Assembly: GCA_965250275.1 (NCBI GenBank)
Contig: OZ252297.1
Coordinates: 4,464,001-4,528,000 of the forward strand
Source: G965250275 sp965250275
Lineage (GTDB): Bacteria; Pseudomonadota; Alphaproteobacteria; Rhodobacterales; Rhodobacteraceae
Reading direction: 5' to 3'
Length of the DNA stretch: 64,000 nt
The notes beneath the pieces were generated by a model. It ran no database searches and was not told the DNA's origin. It saw only the letters and a list, made by a program, of their open reading frames with translations. The number at the start of each line of letters is the position of its first letter. Position 1 is the stretch's first letter. Of this stretch, positions 7,997 to 16,621 are shown piece by piece. A program made the position numbers and the translations under genes.

Positions 7997-8845
7997 TCAA
8001 AGGATCTGACTGCGGGCGGTCCACCAGTCCGGGCGGCCCGACTGGGCTTTCAAGTCGATCGCAGACCCAGAGGACAGCTGGTTCGGAGGGAAAAGACCGA
8101 AGCAGGTGGCGCCTGAACCGGACATTCCTGCGTAGAGGCATCCGGGCGATGACCGCAACGCCTCCAACACATCAGCAATGACCGGTTGCAGCTTGATGGC
8201 AGGCGGTTGCAAATCGTTGCGCTGCCCCCCCAACCAATCGGCAAAGGTCACCAATGACGGCCAGTCAGGCAGCTCTGGCGCCATGGGTGGGTTGGTTTTT
8301 GTCGTGAGCGCGCGGAATACATCCGGTGTTGGCATTGGAACGCCCGGATTGACCAGAAGAATGTCCATGTCAGGCAGAGTCGGGACTGGCGCGAGTTGAT
8401 CCCCCACGCCGCTCATACGGCACGGTGTGTGATCGAGACAAACCGGTACATCTGCCCCGAGGCTGGACACCAGATCATCATCAGGCAATGGCAAGCCCCA
8501 CAGCTCTGCCAGCGCCCGGAGCGTTGCCGCTGCATCAGCGGAACCACCCCCAATGCCTGAGGCCAACGGCAAGTGTTTGGTGAGTGTGATGGCTGCCCCG
8601 CGATCAGAAGACAGCATCCGCGCGGCCCGCAGGACGAGATTGTCAGAGTCTGCGCTTAAACCTTTGGCAAACGGGCCGTCTATTGTGAGGCTCAAACCCT
8701 CTGCAGGCCGAACAGCAATCCGATCGCCAATACTTGCGAACACCACAAGGCTGTCGAGCAGATGGTAGCCGTCCGGGAGCTGCCCCGTGACGTGAAGCGT
8801 CAGGTTAATTTTGGCCGGTGCGAACACCTCAACCGGGGATGTCAT
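7997..8845 (-). CDS. ispE: 4-diphosphocytidyl-2-C-methyl-D-erythritol kinase
   Basis: A 282-residue GHMP kinase of the non-mevalonate isoprenoid pathway, phosphorylating CDP-methylerythritol at the 2-OH. The N-terminal FAPAKINLTLHVTG (8-21) and DGYHLLDSLVVFA are diagnostic for IspE, and the ATP loop is PLASGIGGGSADAA (about 91-104). Its ATG overlaps the stop of the TPR gene (8842-8845, ATGA), so the two are coupled. It faces the polyprenyl synthase tail to tail across 65 bases. Confidence 0.95.
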   Translation of the reverse strand: MTSPVEVFAPAKINLTLHVTGQLPDGYHLLDSLVVFASIGDRIAVRPAEGLSLTIDGPFAKGLSADSDNLVLRAARMLSSDRGAAITLTKHLPLASGIGGGSADAAATLRALAELWGLPLPDDDLVSSLGADVPVCLDHTPCRMSGVGDQLAPVPTLPDMDILLVNPGVPMPTPDVFRALTTKTNPPMAPELPDWPSLVTFADWLGGQRNDLQPPAIKLQPVIADVLEALRSSPGCLYAGMSGSGATCFGLFPPNQLSSGSAIDLKAQSGRPDWWTARSQIL

Positions 8846-10569
8846 CCCTCGTCATTGGCCACTTTCAGCGGCGGTGCCCCTTCTTCGACAAGCACCTGAT
8901 CCAAACCCACTTCCAACTTCCGCCGGATACGGTCGGGATCAGCCTCGCCATCGGTGTCCTCGGGATCGATGAAGGACAGCGCCCGCTTCCACTGGAACTC
9001 GGCCTCCCGCTGACGTCCAACGGCCCAGTACACATCCCCCAGATGGTCAGTGACCACCGGATCAACGGGCATCAATTCCACAGCCTTTTCCATGTGCTCG
9101 ACCGCTTCTTCGTATCGGCCCAGCCGATAGAGAACCCAGCCCAGACTGTCGACGATGTAGCCGCTGTCGGGCCGTGCGGCCACGGCGCGCTGGATCATAT
9201 CGAGCGCTTCGTCCAGCTTGATCTGTTTTTCAACCAGCGAGTAGCCCAGGTAGTTCAGAACCTGCGGTTGATCGGGGTTCAGCTCCAACGCGCGGCGGAA
9301 ATCGCTTTCCGCAGACTCCCACTGATCCAGACGTTCGTGGCTGATCCCACGGGCGTAGTGCACGAACCATTCGGATCGGGCGCCGTCCTCGGTCAATTCA
9401 AGCGCCCTGTCATAGGCGGCGATCGCTCCCGAGTAATCTTCCTGCTGACGCAGGAGATCGCCCAGCGCGGTGTGCACCCCGGGAAGGGAGGGATGGTCCT
9501 GTGTCAGCTGCTCCAGCACTTCGATGGCCGCATCAGGCTTACCGGCCCGCCGCAGCGCATCCGCACGGCCAAGCTCGGCGGCGTGGCTGTCCGGGCTGTC
9601 CTGGGTAACTCTTTTATACGTGGCAACGGCAAGGTCGTATTGCCCCAGATCGTCCAACAGCTGTGCGCTGAGCAGCAGGGCGTCGATATGGTCCGGGCGC
9701 AGGAATGCCGCCATGCGCGCATAGATCAGGGCGTAATCGTCCGAGGCTTCGCCGTTGAGGGCTGCCCCGACCGAAAAGAAGACTTCGGCCATACCATCCT
9801 TGACCGAGGTGATATGGCTGAACGGCAACTGCTCTCCGGAGTCCAGCTGAGCGGCAAGCTGCCGCAAACCCGGATCAAGGCTGCTGCCGAACGCGTCATT
9901 CAACAGCGCAAGGGCGTCTTCGTTGCGGTCCAGTTGAGATAGGATTTCTGCGCGCGCCATGGCGCCCCGGCGCGTCAGCATGGCCGCTCCGGAACTGGCG
10001 TCCGAAAAAATTGCCTCGGCGCCTTCAAAGTCGCCCACGAGCGCCAGCGACATCGCCTTGTGATACATCGCGAAACCGCGCAGGCCGTTTTCCTCGGCCA
10101 CGATATCGAACTGCTCCAGGGCACCGGCGGCGGATCCGGCCCCCATCTGCGCCCAGGCACGGATCAGACCATCGACAAGGGGGCCAATCCCCTGGCTTCG
10201 GTCATCGCGGGAGAGCAACTCGTCGTATTGTTCCTGGTCAATCAAGTTGCCGACCACAACCATGTGGGCCACCTGGCTTCGCAGGCCAAGTTCTTCCATT
10301 TGTGTGGCCACGGTGAGCGCCTCACCAACCTGGCCCATCGCCAGCTTGGACAGCGCAAGCTGTTCCATCAGTTCCGGGTTGGCCGGGTCGTGAAGCAATG
10401 CGCGGGTGTAATACTTGACCGCTTTGTCAAACTCGCTGGCATAGATTGCCTGCCGGCCCGCCAGATAAGAACCTGATCGTGACTCCGCATACGCGCTTCC
10501 GACCACTGAAAAACTGAGAATCGCCGCAAGGACTGCTGCCTTGCGAATCCGGGTGCTTGCCAACGCCAC
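8842..10569 (-). CDS. Exported tetratricopeptide-repeat protein
   Basis: A 575-residue protein with a signal peptide (basic MALASTRIRK, hydrophobic core, cleavage likely after SAYA at about 28) followed by many TPR units, for example AVKYYTRALLHDPANPELME, AIAAYDRALELTEDG and ESDFRRALELNPDQPQVLNY. It probably acts as a periplasmic or surface scaffold; the partner is unknown. The GTG start has a weak GAGG three bases upstream. It sits between ETF-QO and ispE, with the ispE start overlapping its stop. TPR proteins of this size adjoining ispE are common in Rhodobacterales by recollection. Confidence 0.8.
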   Translation of the reverse strand: MALASTRIRKAAVLAAILSFSVVGSAYAESRSGSYLAGRQAIYASEFDKAVKYYTRALLHDPANPELMEQLALSKLAMGQVGEALTVATQMEELGLRSQVAHMVVVGNLIDQEQYDELLSRDDRSQGIGPLVDGLIRAWAQMGAGSAAGALEQFDIVAEENGLRGFAMYHKAMSLALVGDFEGAEAIFSDASSGAAMLTRRGAMARAEILSQLDRNEDALALLNDAFGSSLDPGLRQLAAQLDSGEQLPFSHITSVKDGMAEVFFSVGAALNGEASDDYALIYARMAAFLRPDHIDALLLSAQLLDDLGQYDLAVATYKRVTQDSPDSHAAELGRADALRRAGKPDAAIEVLEQLTQDHPSLPGVHTALGDLLRQQEDYSGAIAAYDRALELTEDGARSEWFVHYARGISHERLDQWESAESDFRRALELNPDQPQVLNYLGYSLVEKQIKLDEALDMIQRAVAARPDSGYIVDSLGWVLYRLGRYEEAVEHMEKAVELMPVDPVVTDHLGDVYWAVGRQREAEFQWKRALSFIDPEDTDGEADPDRIRRKLEVGLDQVLVEEGAPPLKVANDEG

Positions 10570-10620
10570 TGCCTCGGTTGCTGCTCTACCCGGTCAAGCT
10601 AGGGGTTGGGCCTGCGCGAA

Positions 10621-10653
10621 GCAATGGCCGACTCGGCAAAGAGCCGCCATTGC
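10621..10653 (-). terminator. Possible terminator hairpin after ETF-QO
   Basis: GCAATGGC (10621-10628) pairs perfectly with GCCATTGC (10646-10653). It lies just past the ETF-QO stop and before the TPR start on the minus strand. No T-run follows on that strand, so termination is plausible but unproven. Confidence 0.4.
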
Positions 10654-10665
10654 GTGCCAAAATGT

Positions 10666-12315
10666 CTACATATTGGGATAATTCGGGCCATCGCCCCCCT
10701 GCGGCGTGGTCCAGTTGATGTTCTGCATCGGATCCTTGATGTCGCAGGTTTTGCAATGCACGCAGTTTTGGAAGTTGATCACGAACCTCGTGTCCTTGCC
10801 TTCCTCCTCGACGAATTCGTAGACGCCGGCAGGGCAGTATCGGGCCGACGGTCCGGCGTATCTGGGCAAGTTGACCGAAACCGGAATGTTCGGGTCTTTG
10901 AGCTGCAGATGCGCCGGTTGGCTTTCTTCGTGGTTCGTCATTGAGAAACTGACATTGGTCAGCCGGTCGAACGACAAGGTACCGTCGGGTTTCGGATACT
11001 CGATCGGCTTGTGGGCCGATGCGTCTTCGGTCGCCTCGGCATCGGATTTGCCGTGTCCAAGCGTTCCCATCAAGGAGAAGCCGAGCGTGTTGGTCCACAT
11101 GTCAAGACCGCCCAGACCCAGCGAAGCAGTCAGGCCAAACTTTGACCAGAGTGGTTTGACGTTTCTGACTTTCTTGAGGTCCTTCCCAATGGCGCCACTG
11201 CGCACTTCGGTCTCGTAGTCCGACAGTTCGTCCCCGGAACGCCCCTTGCCAATGGCCTCAAAGGCAGCTTCTGCCGCAGCTTTGCCAGAGAGCATTGCGT
11301 TGTGGTTGCCTTTGATCCGGGGCACGTTGACCATGCCCACAGAACATCCAAGAAGCGCCACACCCGGTGCGACCATCTTCGGCATCGACTGGTAGCCACC
11401 TTCGCTGATCGCCCGCGCGCCATAGGCCACCCGTTTGCCGCCTTTCAGCAGATCGGCGACCATCGGGTGGTGCTTGAACCGCTGAAATTCCATGTATGGA
11501 AACAGGTGCGGGTTCCGGTAGTTCAGGTGCACCACAAACCCCACGTACACCTGGTTGTTATCCAGATGGTAGATGAACGATCCGCCGCCGGCGTTGCTGC
11601 CCAGCGGCCAACCCATCGTGTGGGTGACCGTACCTTCCTTATGTTTATCGGGGTCAATCTCCCAGATTTCCTTCATCCCAAGGCCGAACTTCTGGGGCTG
11701 TTTGCCGTCCGACAGGTTGTACTTCGCAATCACCTCTTTGGAGAGCGACCCACGTACCCCTTCGGACAAAAAGACGTACTTTCCATGCAACTCCATGCCG
11801 GGCTCATAGGATGGACCCTGTGATCCGTCGGCATTTTTGCCGAACTCACCGGCCACAACGCCTTTCACTTCGCCGTCGTCGCCGTAGACCAGTTCTGAGC
11901 ACGCCATCCCCGGAAACACTTCGACGCCCAGTTCCTCTGCCTGCCCGGCCATCCAGCGGCAGACATTGCCCATCGACACGATGTAGTTGCCGTGGTTGTT
12001 CATGAGCGGAGGCATAGGGAAGTTCGGAATCCGCAGCTTGCCCGCTTCTCCGAGCATGTAGAAATTGTCTTCTTTGACCGGCACGGTGATGGGGGCGCCT
12101 TTGTCCTGCCAATCGGGGATCAGCGCATCCAGTCCGCAAGGGTCCAGAACGGCCCCGGAAAGAATATGAGCGCCGACTTCGGACCCTTTTTCCAGAACCA
12201 CTACGTTGAGATCGGCATCCAGTTGTTTCAGCCGGATGGCCGCAGACAGCCCCGCTGGACCCGCGCCAACGATCACAACATCGTATTCCATCGCTTCGCG
12301 TTCAATCTCGGCCAT
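10666..12315 (-). CDS. Electron transfer flavoprotein-ubiquinone oxidoreductase
   Basis: A 549-residue membrane-associated flavoprotein that passes electrons from ETF to ubiquinone, linking acyl-CoA and amino acid dehydrogenases to the respiratory chain. The FAD-binding VVIVGAGPAGLSAAIRL is near 12-28, and the C-terminal 4Fe-4S ligands are in CPAGVYEF and NCVHCKTCDIKDP. Length matches bacterial ETF-QO. AAGGAG precedes ATG 12315 at good spacing. The ETF subunits themselves are not in this window. soxR lies upstream in the same orientation, 175 bases away, probably a separate unit. Confidence 0.95.
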   Translation of the reverse strand: MAEIEREAMEYDVVIVGAGPAGLSAAIRLKQLDADLNVVVLEKGSEVGAHILSGAVLDPCGLDALIPDWQDKGAPITVPVKEDNFYMLGEAGKLRIPNFPMPPLMNNHGNYIVSMGNVCRWMAGQAEELGVEVFPGMACSELVYGDDGEVKGVVAGEFGKNADGSQGPSYEPGMELHGKYVFLSEGVRGSLSKEVIAKYNLSDGKQPQKFGLGMKEIWEIDPDKHKEGTVTHTMGWPLGSNAGGGSFIYHLDNNQVYVGFVVHLNYRNPHLFPYMEFQRFKHHPMVADLLKGGKRVAYGARAISEGGYQSMPKMVAPGVALLGCSVGMVNVPRIKGNHNAMLSGKAAAEAAFEAIGKGRSGDELSDYETEVRSGAIGKDLKKVRNVKPLWSKFGLTASLGLGGLDMWTNTLGFSLMGTLGHGKSDAEATEDASAHKPIEYPKPDGTLSFDRLTNVSFSMTNHEESQPAHLQLKDPNIPVSVNLPRYAGPSARYCPAGVYEFVEEEGKDTRFVINFQNCVHCKTCDIKDPMQNINWTTPQGGDGPNYPNM

Positions 12316-12490
12316 TCCGGCGCTCCTTCGCTAACGGTTCCCCAGGCACCCTCAGGCGCAAAAACACTTCGCGGTTGACTACAGGTACCCGCACCCGCCG
12401 GTCAATCGCTACATGACGTCGCAATTTCCGTTGTCCTTGCAGATAAGAAAAATCGATCTGCGGACAAGCCGATTGTTCCGGCTGATGCCG

Positions 12491-12946
12491 CTAGGCCTCT
12501 GGCCGATCTCCCAAAAGGTACCGAGGGCCTGCCCCCTTGTGGCGCGCGGCATCGCCGGGGTTGTAAAGCGCACATTTCGGAAGGCTGAGACACCCGCACC
12601 CGATGCACCCATCCAGATTGTCCCGCAGGCGCTGCAGCGTTTCAATGCGTTGGTCCAGATGGGCCCTGAATTTGGTGCTCAGACTGGCCCAATCCTCCGG
12701 GGTCGGCGTTCGTCCTCCGGGCAATTGATCAAGCAGCGCCCGAATCTGAGGCAACGTGAATCCGAACTGCTGGGCAATCATCACGAAACTCAGACGCCGA
12801 ATGTCAGCCCTTTGAAACCGGCGCTGCCCACCGGAATTTCGCCACGGAGAAATCAACCCCTGCGCCTCATAGTAGCGGATTGCCGACACCGCCAGTCCTG
12901 TTCGCGCCGCCAACGCCCCGATTGACAGGCCTTTTGCTGCACTCAA
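12491..12946 (-). CDS. soxR: Redox-sensitive transcriptional regulator SoxR
   Basis: A 151-residue MerR-family regulator with N-terminal winged helix (GLSIGALAARTGLAVSAIRY, 6-25), a dimerisation helix, and the four [2Fe-2S] cysteines C114, C117, C119 and C125 in the SoxR spacing CX2CXCX5C. Oxidation of the cluster by redox-cycling compounds switches it to an activator. I chose TTG 12946, which has GGGAG seven bases upstream; a longer frame to 13003 would run through the operator. It is divergent from a VOC gene, with a SoxR box between them. In non-enteric bacteria SoxR usually controls a few pumps or oxidoreductases directly, without SoxS. Confidence 0.9.
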   Translation of the reverse strand: MSAAKGLSIGALAARTGLAVSAIRYYEAQGLISPWRNSGGQRRFQRADIRRLSFVMIAQQFGFTLPQIRALLDQLPGGRTPTPEDWASLSTKFRAHLDQRIETLQRLRDNLDGCIGCGCLSLPKCALYNPGDAARHKGAGPRYLLGDRPEA

Positions 12947-12966
12947 AACAAATCTCCCGAAAACTC

Positions 12967-12997
12967 TTGACCTAAAGTTAGGTTTAGAAATTAGAAT
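12967..12997 (+). promoter_or_regulatory. SoxR-type promoter driving the VOC gene
   Basis: A -35 TTGACC (12967-12972) and -10 TAGAAT (12992-12997) are separated by 19 bases, the long spacing of MerR/SoxR-activated promoters. The 18-base CCTAAAGTTAGGTTTAGA (12971-12988) aligns with the E. coli SoxR box CCTCAAGTTAACTTGAGG at 13 positions and contains CTAAA/TTTAG half-sites with the same placement relative to the -35. Start of the VOC gene is 37 bases past the -10. Confidence 0.7.
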
Positions 12998-13033
12998 CAG
13001 CAAACACTTTGTCAGTCAGCGAAAGGTTGCAAC

Positions 13034-13414
13034 ATGCCAGCTCAGTTCGAACACACCAACATTACCGTCTCCGATCCCGATGCCACTGCGGCCTGGATGT
13101 GCGACCTGTTTGATTGGCATGTCCGGTGGTCAGGTGCTGCGATCAACAACGGGCGCACCGTCCATGTCGGGAACGCCAGTCAGTATGTTGCCCTCTACAG
13201 CCCGGGCGCACCTGAAAAGGCCAAAGATGACAACTACGCCACGATAGGAGGTCTGAACCATCTGGCCGTTGTGACCGACGACATAGAAAAGATGGAACGG
13301 GACGTGATCGCCAAAGGTTTCACAGCTGGCAACCACGGGGATTACGAGCCGGGCCGGCGCTTCTATTTTCACGATCAGGACGGAATCGAATACGAAGTGG
13401 TTCAATACGACTAG
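13034..13414 (+). CDS. VOC-family (glyoxalase/bleomycin-resistance fold) protein
   Basis: A 126-residue single VOC module: FEHTNITVSDPDATAAWMCD at the N-terminus and LNHLAVVTDDIEKMERDVIA in the second half, ending in the beta-strand DQDGIEYEVVQYD. Candidate metal ligands are H7, H79 and E122, the usual VOC positions. The substrate is unknown; VOC enzymes include glyoxalases, dioxygenases and antibiotic-binding proteins. Its promoter carries a SoxR box, so a role in response to redox-active compounds is a reasonable inference. GAAAGG precedes ATG 13034. Confidence 0.85.
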   Translation: MPAQFEHTNITVSDPDATAAWMCDLFDWHVRWSGAAINNGRTVHVGNASQYVALYSPGAPEKAKDDNYATIGGLNHLAVVTDDIEKMERDVIAKGFTAGNHGDYEPGRRFYFHDQDGIEYEVVQYD

Positions 13415-13549
13415 GCATCCACTTGCCGTTATTGAACGCTGCCTCTTGCAATTGGGTGCGGCTTTCGATCAGGTACGGTCCAACTAAAACCTGTGGCCCC
13501 GGCGCATCCCGTGTCGGGTCCACTCATTTTTGCGTGGACCAAACGAGCA

Positions 13550-14020
13550 ATGGACAAGATCCCTATGACGCCTGCGGGCCATGGCGCGCTGGAAGTTGAA
13601 CTGAAGACCCTCAAGACTGTCGAGCGACCGGCCATCATCAAGGCCATTGCAGAGGCGCGCGAACACGGCGATTTGTCAGAAAACGCCGAGTATCACTCGG
13701 CGCGCGAAAAACAGTCGTTTATCGAGGGTCGGATCAAGGAGCTCGAAGGCATTCTGAGCCTTGCGGATGTGATCGATCCCAAAACGCTTTCGGGAGCGAT
13801 AAAGTTTGGTGCCAAAGTGACCTTGGTCGACGAAGACACCGACGAAGAAAAGACATGGCAGATCGTGGGTGAACACGAAGCCAACGTCGAAAACGGCCTT
13901 CTGAACATCAAATCGCCCATCGCGCGCGCATTGATTGGCAAGGACGAGGGTGACAGTGTAGAGGTGCGAACGCCCGGAGGAGAAAAGTCCTACGAGGTTC
14001 TCAAGATCGACTATTCCTGA
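13550..14020 (+). CDS. greA: Transcription elongation factor GreA
   Basis: A 156-residue GreA: N-terminal coiled coil with the tip acidic loop EAREHGDLSENAEYHSAREK (about 33-52), which reaches into the RNA polymerase secondary channel to stimulate cleavage of backtracked RNA, and a C-terminal FKBP-like domain ending EVRTPGGEKSYEVLKIDYS. ATG 13550 gives the family-typical MDKIPMTPAG start. It is followed after 14 bases by a membrane protein gene on the same strand. Confidence 0.95.
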   Translation: MDKIPMTPAGHGALEVELKTLKTVERPAIIKAIAEAREHGDLSENAEYHSAREKQSFIEGRIKELEGILSLADVIDPKTLSGAIKFGAKVTLVDEDTDEEKTWQIVGEHEANVENGLLNIKSPIARALIGKDEGDSVEVRTPGGEKSYEVLKIDYS

Positions 14021-14034
14021 GCGAAGCGCAGCCC

Positions 14035-15066
14035 ATGACCGGCCCGGCCCCCGACCCAGAGAACACCGCCAGCGCGCCCACCCCGCTGGGGATTTATGAC
14101 CGTCCGCAAAGGGCCTCGATCACGGGGATCGAGATTTTTGCGCTGGCGCTCAGCGGGGTATGGCTTCTGGGCGCGCTGATATTTTTCTTCGTGCTGCCGA
14201 CAGACACGCAGTCGGGATTTGACGGGGTGGGATTCCTGATCACGATGCTGGTCATTTTCATGCCGGTTGCCATGATCTGGGTTGCCGCGACGGCCGCGCG
14301 GTCCAGCCGCGTGATGCGTGAAGAGAGTCAACGGCTGCAGGCCGCCATCGACGCGATTCGGCAGACCTATGTGGCACAGTCCCAGCGAAGCACGGTCGGC
14401 CCCGAGCAGTCCGTGACACGCAAACTGGATGAAATCGCCGCAAGCGCCCGCAAGGCCGAAACGGCGCTGGCGACCTTTTCAACCAGCCGCAGGGACCCGG
14501 CGACGATCCGGCCCGTGCAACCCACTCAAGCTCCGCCTGAAAGCGACGAACAAACCTCATTGGCGCTTGGGACACCGGCAGAGGCGCTCGCCGCACCGCT
14601 GGCCACGGCCGATTTCATTCGCGCGCTCAACTTCCCCGAGACCGCTGACGATGAAGACGGGTTTGCGGCCCTGCGTCTGGCGCTCAAAGACCGAAAGGCC
14701 GCGCAGCTGATTCAGGCCTCACAGGATGTGCTCACGCTGCTGAGCCAGGACGGTATCTACATGGACGACCTGCGGCCGGATATGGCACGACCGGAGGTCT
14801 GGCGGCAGTTCGCGCAGGGCGTGCGCGGCCGTGCGGTGGCCTCGCTTGGCGGCGTGCGCGACCGTTCTTCGTTGGCTTTGGCATCCGGCCGAATGAAGCA
14901 AGACCCGATATTCCGAGATGCGGCGCACCACTTCCTGCGCAAGTTCGATCACACCTTTGCCGAGTTTGAGCAGACCGCCAGTGATGCTGATATCTCAGCA
15001 CTGAGCGAAACGCGCACCGCACGCGCCTTCATGCTGTTGGGCCGTGTGGCCGGAACATTCGACTAA
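14035..15066 (+). CDS. Unidentified inner-membrane protein, two TM segments
   Basis: A 343-residue protein with a proline-rich N-terminus, two transmembrane segments (about 33-54 and 64-86), a charged helical stretch beginning SSRVMREESQRLQAAIDAIR (possible coiled coil, 90-125), a low-complexity Pro/Gln/Ala linker, and a helical C-terminal domain from about 195 with several Asp-rich turns (PETADDEDG). I do not recognise a family. It starts 14 bases after greA and probably shares its transcript. Codon usage is like its neighbours. A cytoplasmic C-terminal domain on a membrane hairpin is the simplest topology. Confidence 0.7.
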   Translation: MTGPAPDPENTASAPTPLGIYDRPQRASITGIEIFALALSGVWLLGALIFFFVLPTDTQSGFDGVGFLITMLVIFMPVAMIWVAATAARSSRVMREESQRLQAAIDAIRQTYVAQSQRSTVGPEQSVTRKLDEIAASARKAETALATFSTSRRDPATIRPVQPTQAPPESDEQTSLALGTPAEALAAPLATADFIRALNFPETADDEDGFAALRLALKDRKAAQLIQASQDVLTLLSQDGIYMDDLRPDMARPEVWRQFAQGVRGRAVASLGGVRDRSSLALASGRMKQDPIFRDAAHHFLRKFDHTFAEFEQTASDADISALSETRTARAFMLLGRVAGTFD

Positions 15067-15292
15067 ACGCTCGTCCCTGACGGCAGTTCCCTCATTCGCT
15101 TGGAAACCGCAACGGATCTCGTGTGAGACCCGTGCCTCCAGGCTGGCAGCCCACACGCGCCAATCTGCGTCTGTCCCTGCTCAGACGGTGCGTTCGTGCG
15201 GGCAAATTCCGTCCGGATTGCCCGAAATCCAATTATGCCGCATGGTAAAGTACTGCAAACAATAAGAACTCAAAGAGTTCGAAGGGGGGGAT

Positions 15293-16621
15293 ATGCGAAG
15301 TCTTTGGCACGGAGTGTCCGTTTCGCATTTGGCGTTTCTGGCGATTGTCTGCTGCATGTTTCTGGCAATCACGCCGGGTTCCGCACAAGACACCCCCGCC
15401 GAGTCCACTCCCGAAGCCCCGACAGGTTTGGTGGCAGAGGCCCTCTCAACCAGCGTTTCCTCGGACGATCTGGACGTACTCCTTGTTCCGCTGACGCTGG
15501 AGGAGATGGCCGAAGTCGTCAAAGGATGGCAGGGCCATGTCAGGTCGCAGTTGGAACGCACCACACGACTGAACATCGATCTGAATAAGGCTGAGGGTGC
15601 TAGACAAACGGCGCTGCGCGATTCACTTTCAAAAGAACAGCTTCTCGCGAAGGCCTACCTCGAAAACTATTCCAAGGTCGTCTCCGACTGGGCTTCGAAA
15701 GGGGCCGGTACAGATGACCTGAAACCCTATCAGGATTATGGGACTGCTGTTGCGACGGGAGCGTTGAGAACCACGGACCTTCGCACGCTTCTGAGCGCGG
15801 GGTTTGATTGGCTGATCGATGTGAACGGCGGTCTGGGCATCCTGTTTGCCGCGATTTCTGTCCTTGTTTCGATTTGGATCCTGATGTTCATCGCGCGTTT
15901 TGTACGTGGTCTGGCGCAACGCGGTCTGGAACGTGTGCCCACCCTTTCCAGACTCCTGAAGACTTTCATCCTGACGACGGTCTACTGGGCGGTTCTGGCA
16001 CTGGGTGTCTTGATCGTGCTGGGTTTGTTTGGCGTGAACGTGACGCCACTCTTTGCAGTATTCGGTGGTCTGTCTTTCATCTTGGGTTTTGCCCTTCAGG
16101 AAACGCTCGGGAATCTCGCCAGCGGCCTGATGATCATGATCCTGAAACCCTTTGACACAGGGGACTACATCCAGGTCAGCGGCTCATCGGGAACGGTCGA
16201 CGAAATGTCCGTCGTTTCGACAAAGATCCGGACATTCGACAACCAGATCATCGTGGTGCCTAACAGCAAGATCTGGGGCGACGTGATCACGAATGTCAGC
16301 GCATCCGAGGAACGGCGCGTCGATCTGGTCTTTGGAATTGCTTACTCCGACAACGCCGCGCAGGCGATCGAGGTTCTTAGGGAGCTGGTAAAGAAACACA
16401 AGATGTGCCTGGAGGACCCGGCTCCGGAGATCTTCGTGGGAGAACTGGGGGACAGTTCGGTCAACATTTTCTGCCGCCCCTGGGTCAAGAGTGATGATTA
16501 CTGGACCGTCTATTGGGACCTGACGGGTCAGGCCAAGGAGAGCTTTGATGCGCAGGGCATTTCTATCCCCTTCCCGCAACGCGACGTTCATTTGTTTCAG
16601 GCGGGGGGGACCGCGCAATGA
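15293..16621 (+). CDS. Mechanosensitive ion channel, MscS family (first of a pair)
   Basis: A 442-residue protein with a signal sequence (cleavage near GSAQD at about 34), a periplasmic helical region rich in Glu/Lys to about 165, a group of transmembrane helices from about 176, and the MscS pore and beta domain: FILGFALQETLGNLASGLMI, then GDYIQVSGSSGTVDEMSVVS. The C-terminal alpha/beta vestibule ends QGISIPFPQRDVHLF, the usual MscS ending. Such channels open under membrane tension to release solutes on hypo-osmotic shock. A G-rich ribosome site precedes ATG 15293. Its stop overlaps the start of the second channel gene. Confidence 0.9.
   Translation: MRSLWHGVSVSHLAFLAIVCCMFLAITPGSAQDTPAESTPEAPTGLVAEALSTSVSSDDLDVLLVPLTLEEMAEVVKGWQGHVRSQLERTTRLNIDLNKAEGARQTALRDSLSKEQLLAKAYLENYSKVVSDWASKGAGTDDLKPYQDYGTAVATGALRTTDLRTLLSAGFDWLIDVNGGLGILFAAISVLVSIWILMFIARFVRGLAQRGLERVPTLSRLLKTFILTTVYWAVLALGVLIVLGLFGVNVTPLFAVFGGLSFILGFALQETLGNLASGLMIMILKPFDTGDYIQVSGSSGTVDEMSVVSTKIRTFDNQIIVVPNSKIWGDVITNVSASEERRVDLVFGIAYSDNAAQAIEVLRELVKKHKMCLEDPAPEIFVGELGDSSVNIFCRPWVKSDDYWTVYWDLTGQAKESFDAQGISIPFPQRDVHLFQAGGTAQ

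Noticed and set aside
8818..9942. 374-codon open frame on the plus strand
   Set aside because: It is antisense to the TPR protein; GC-rich third positions keep the opposite frame open.
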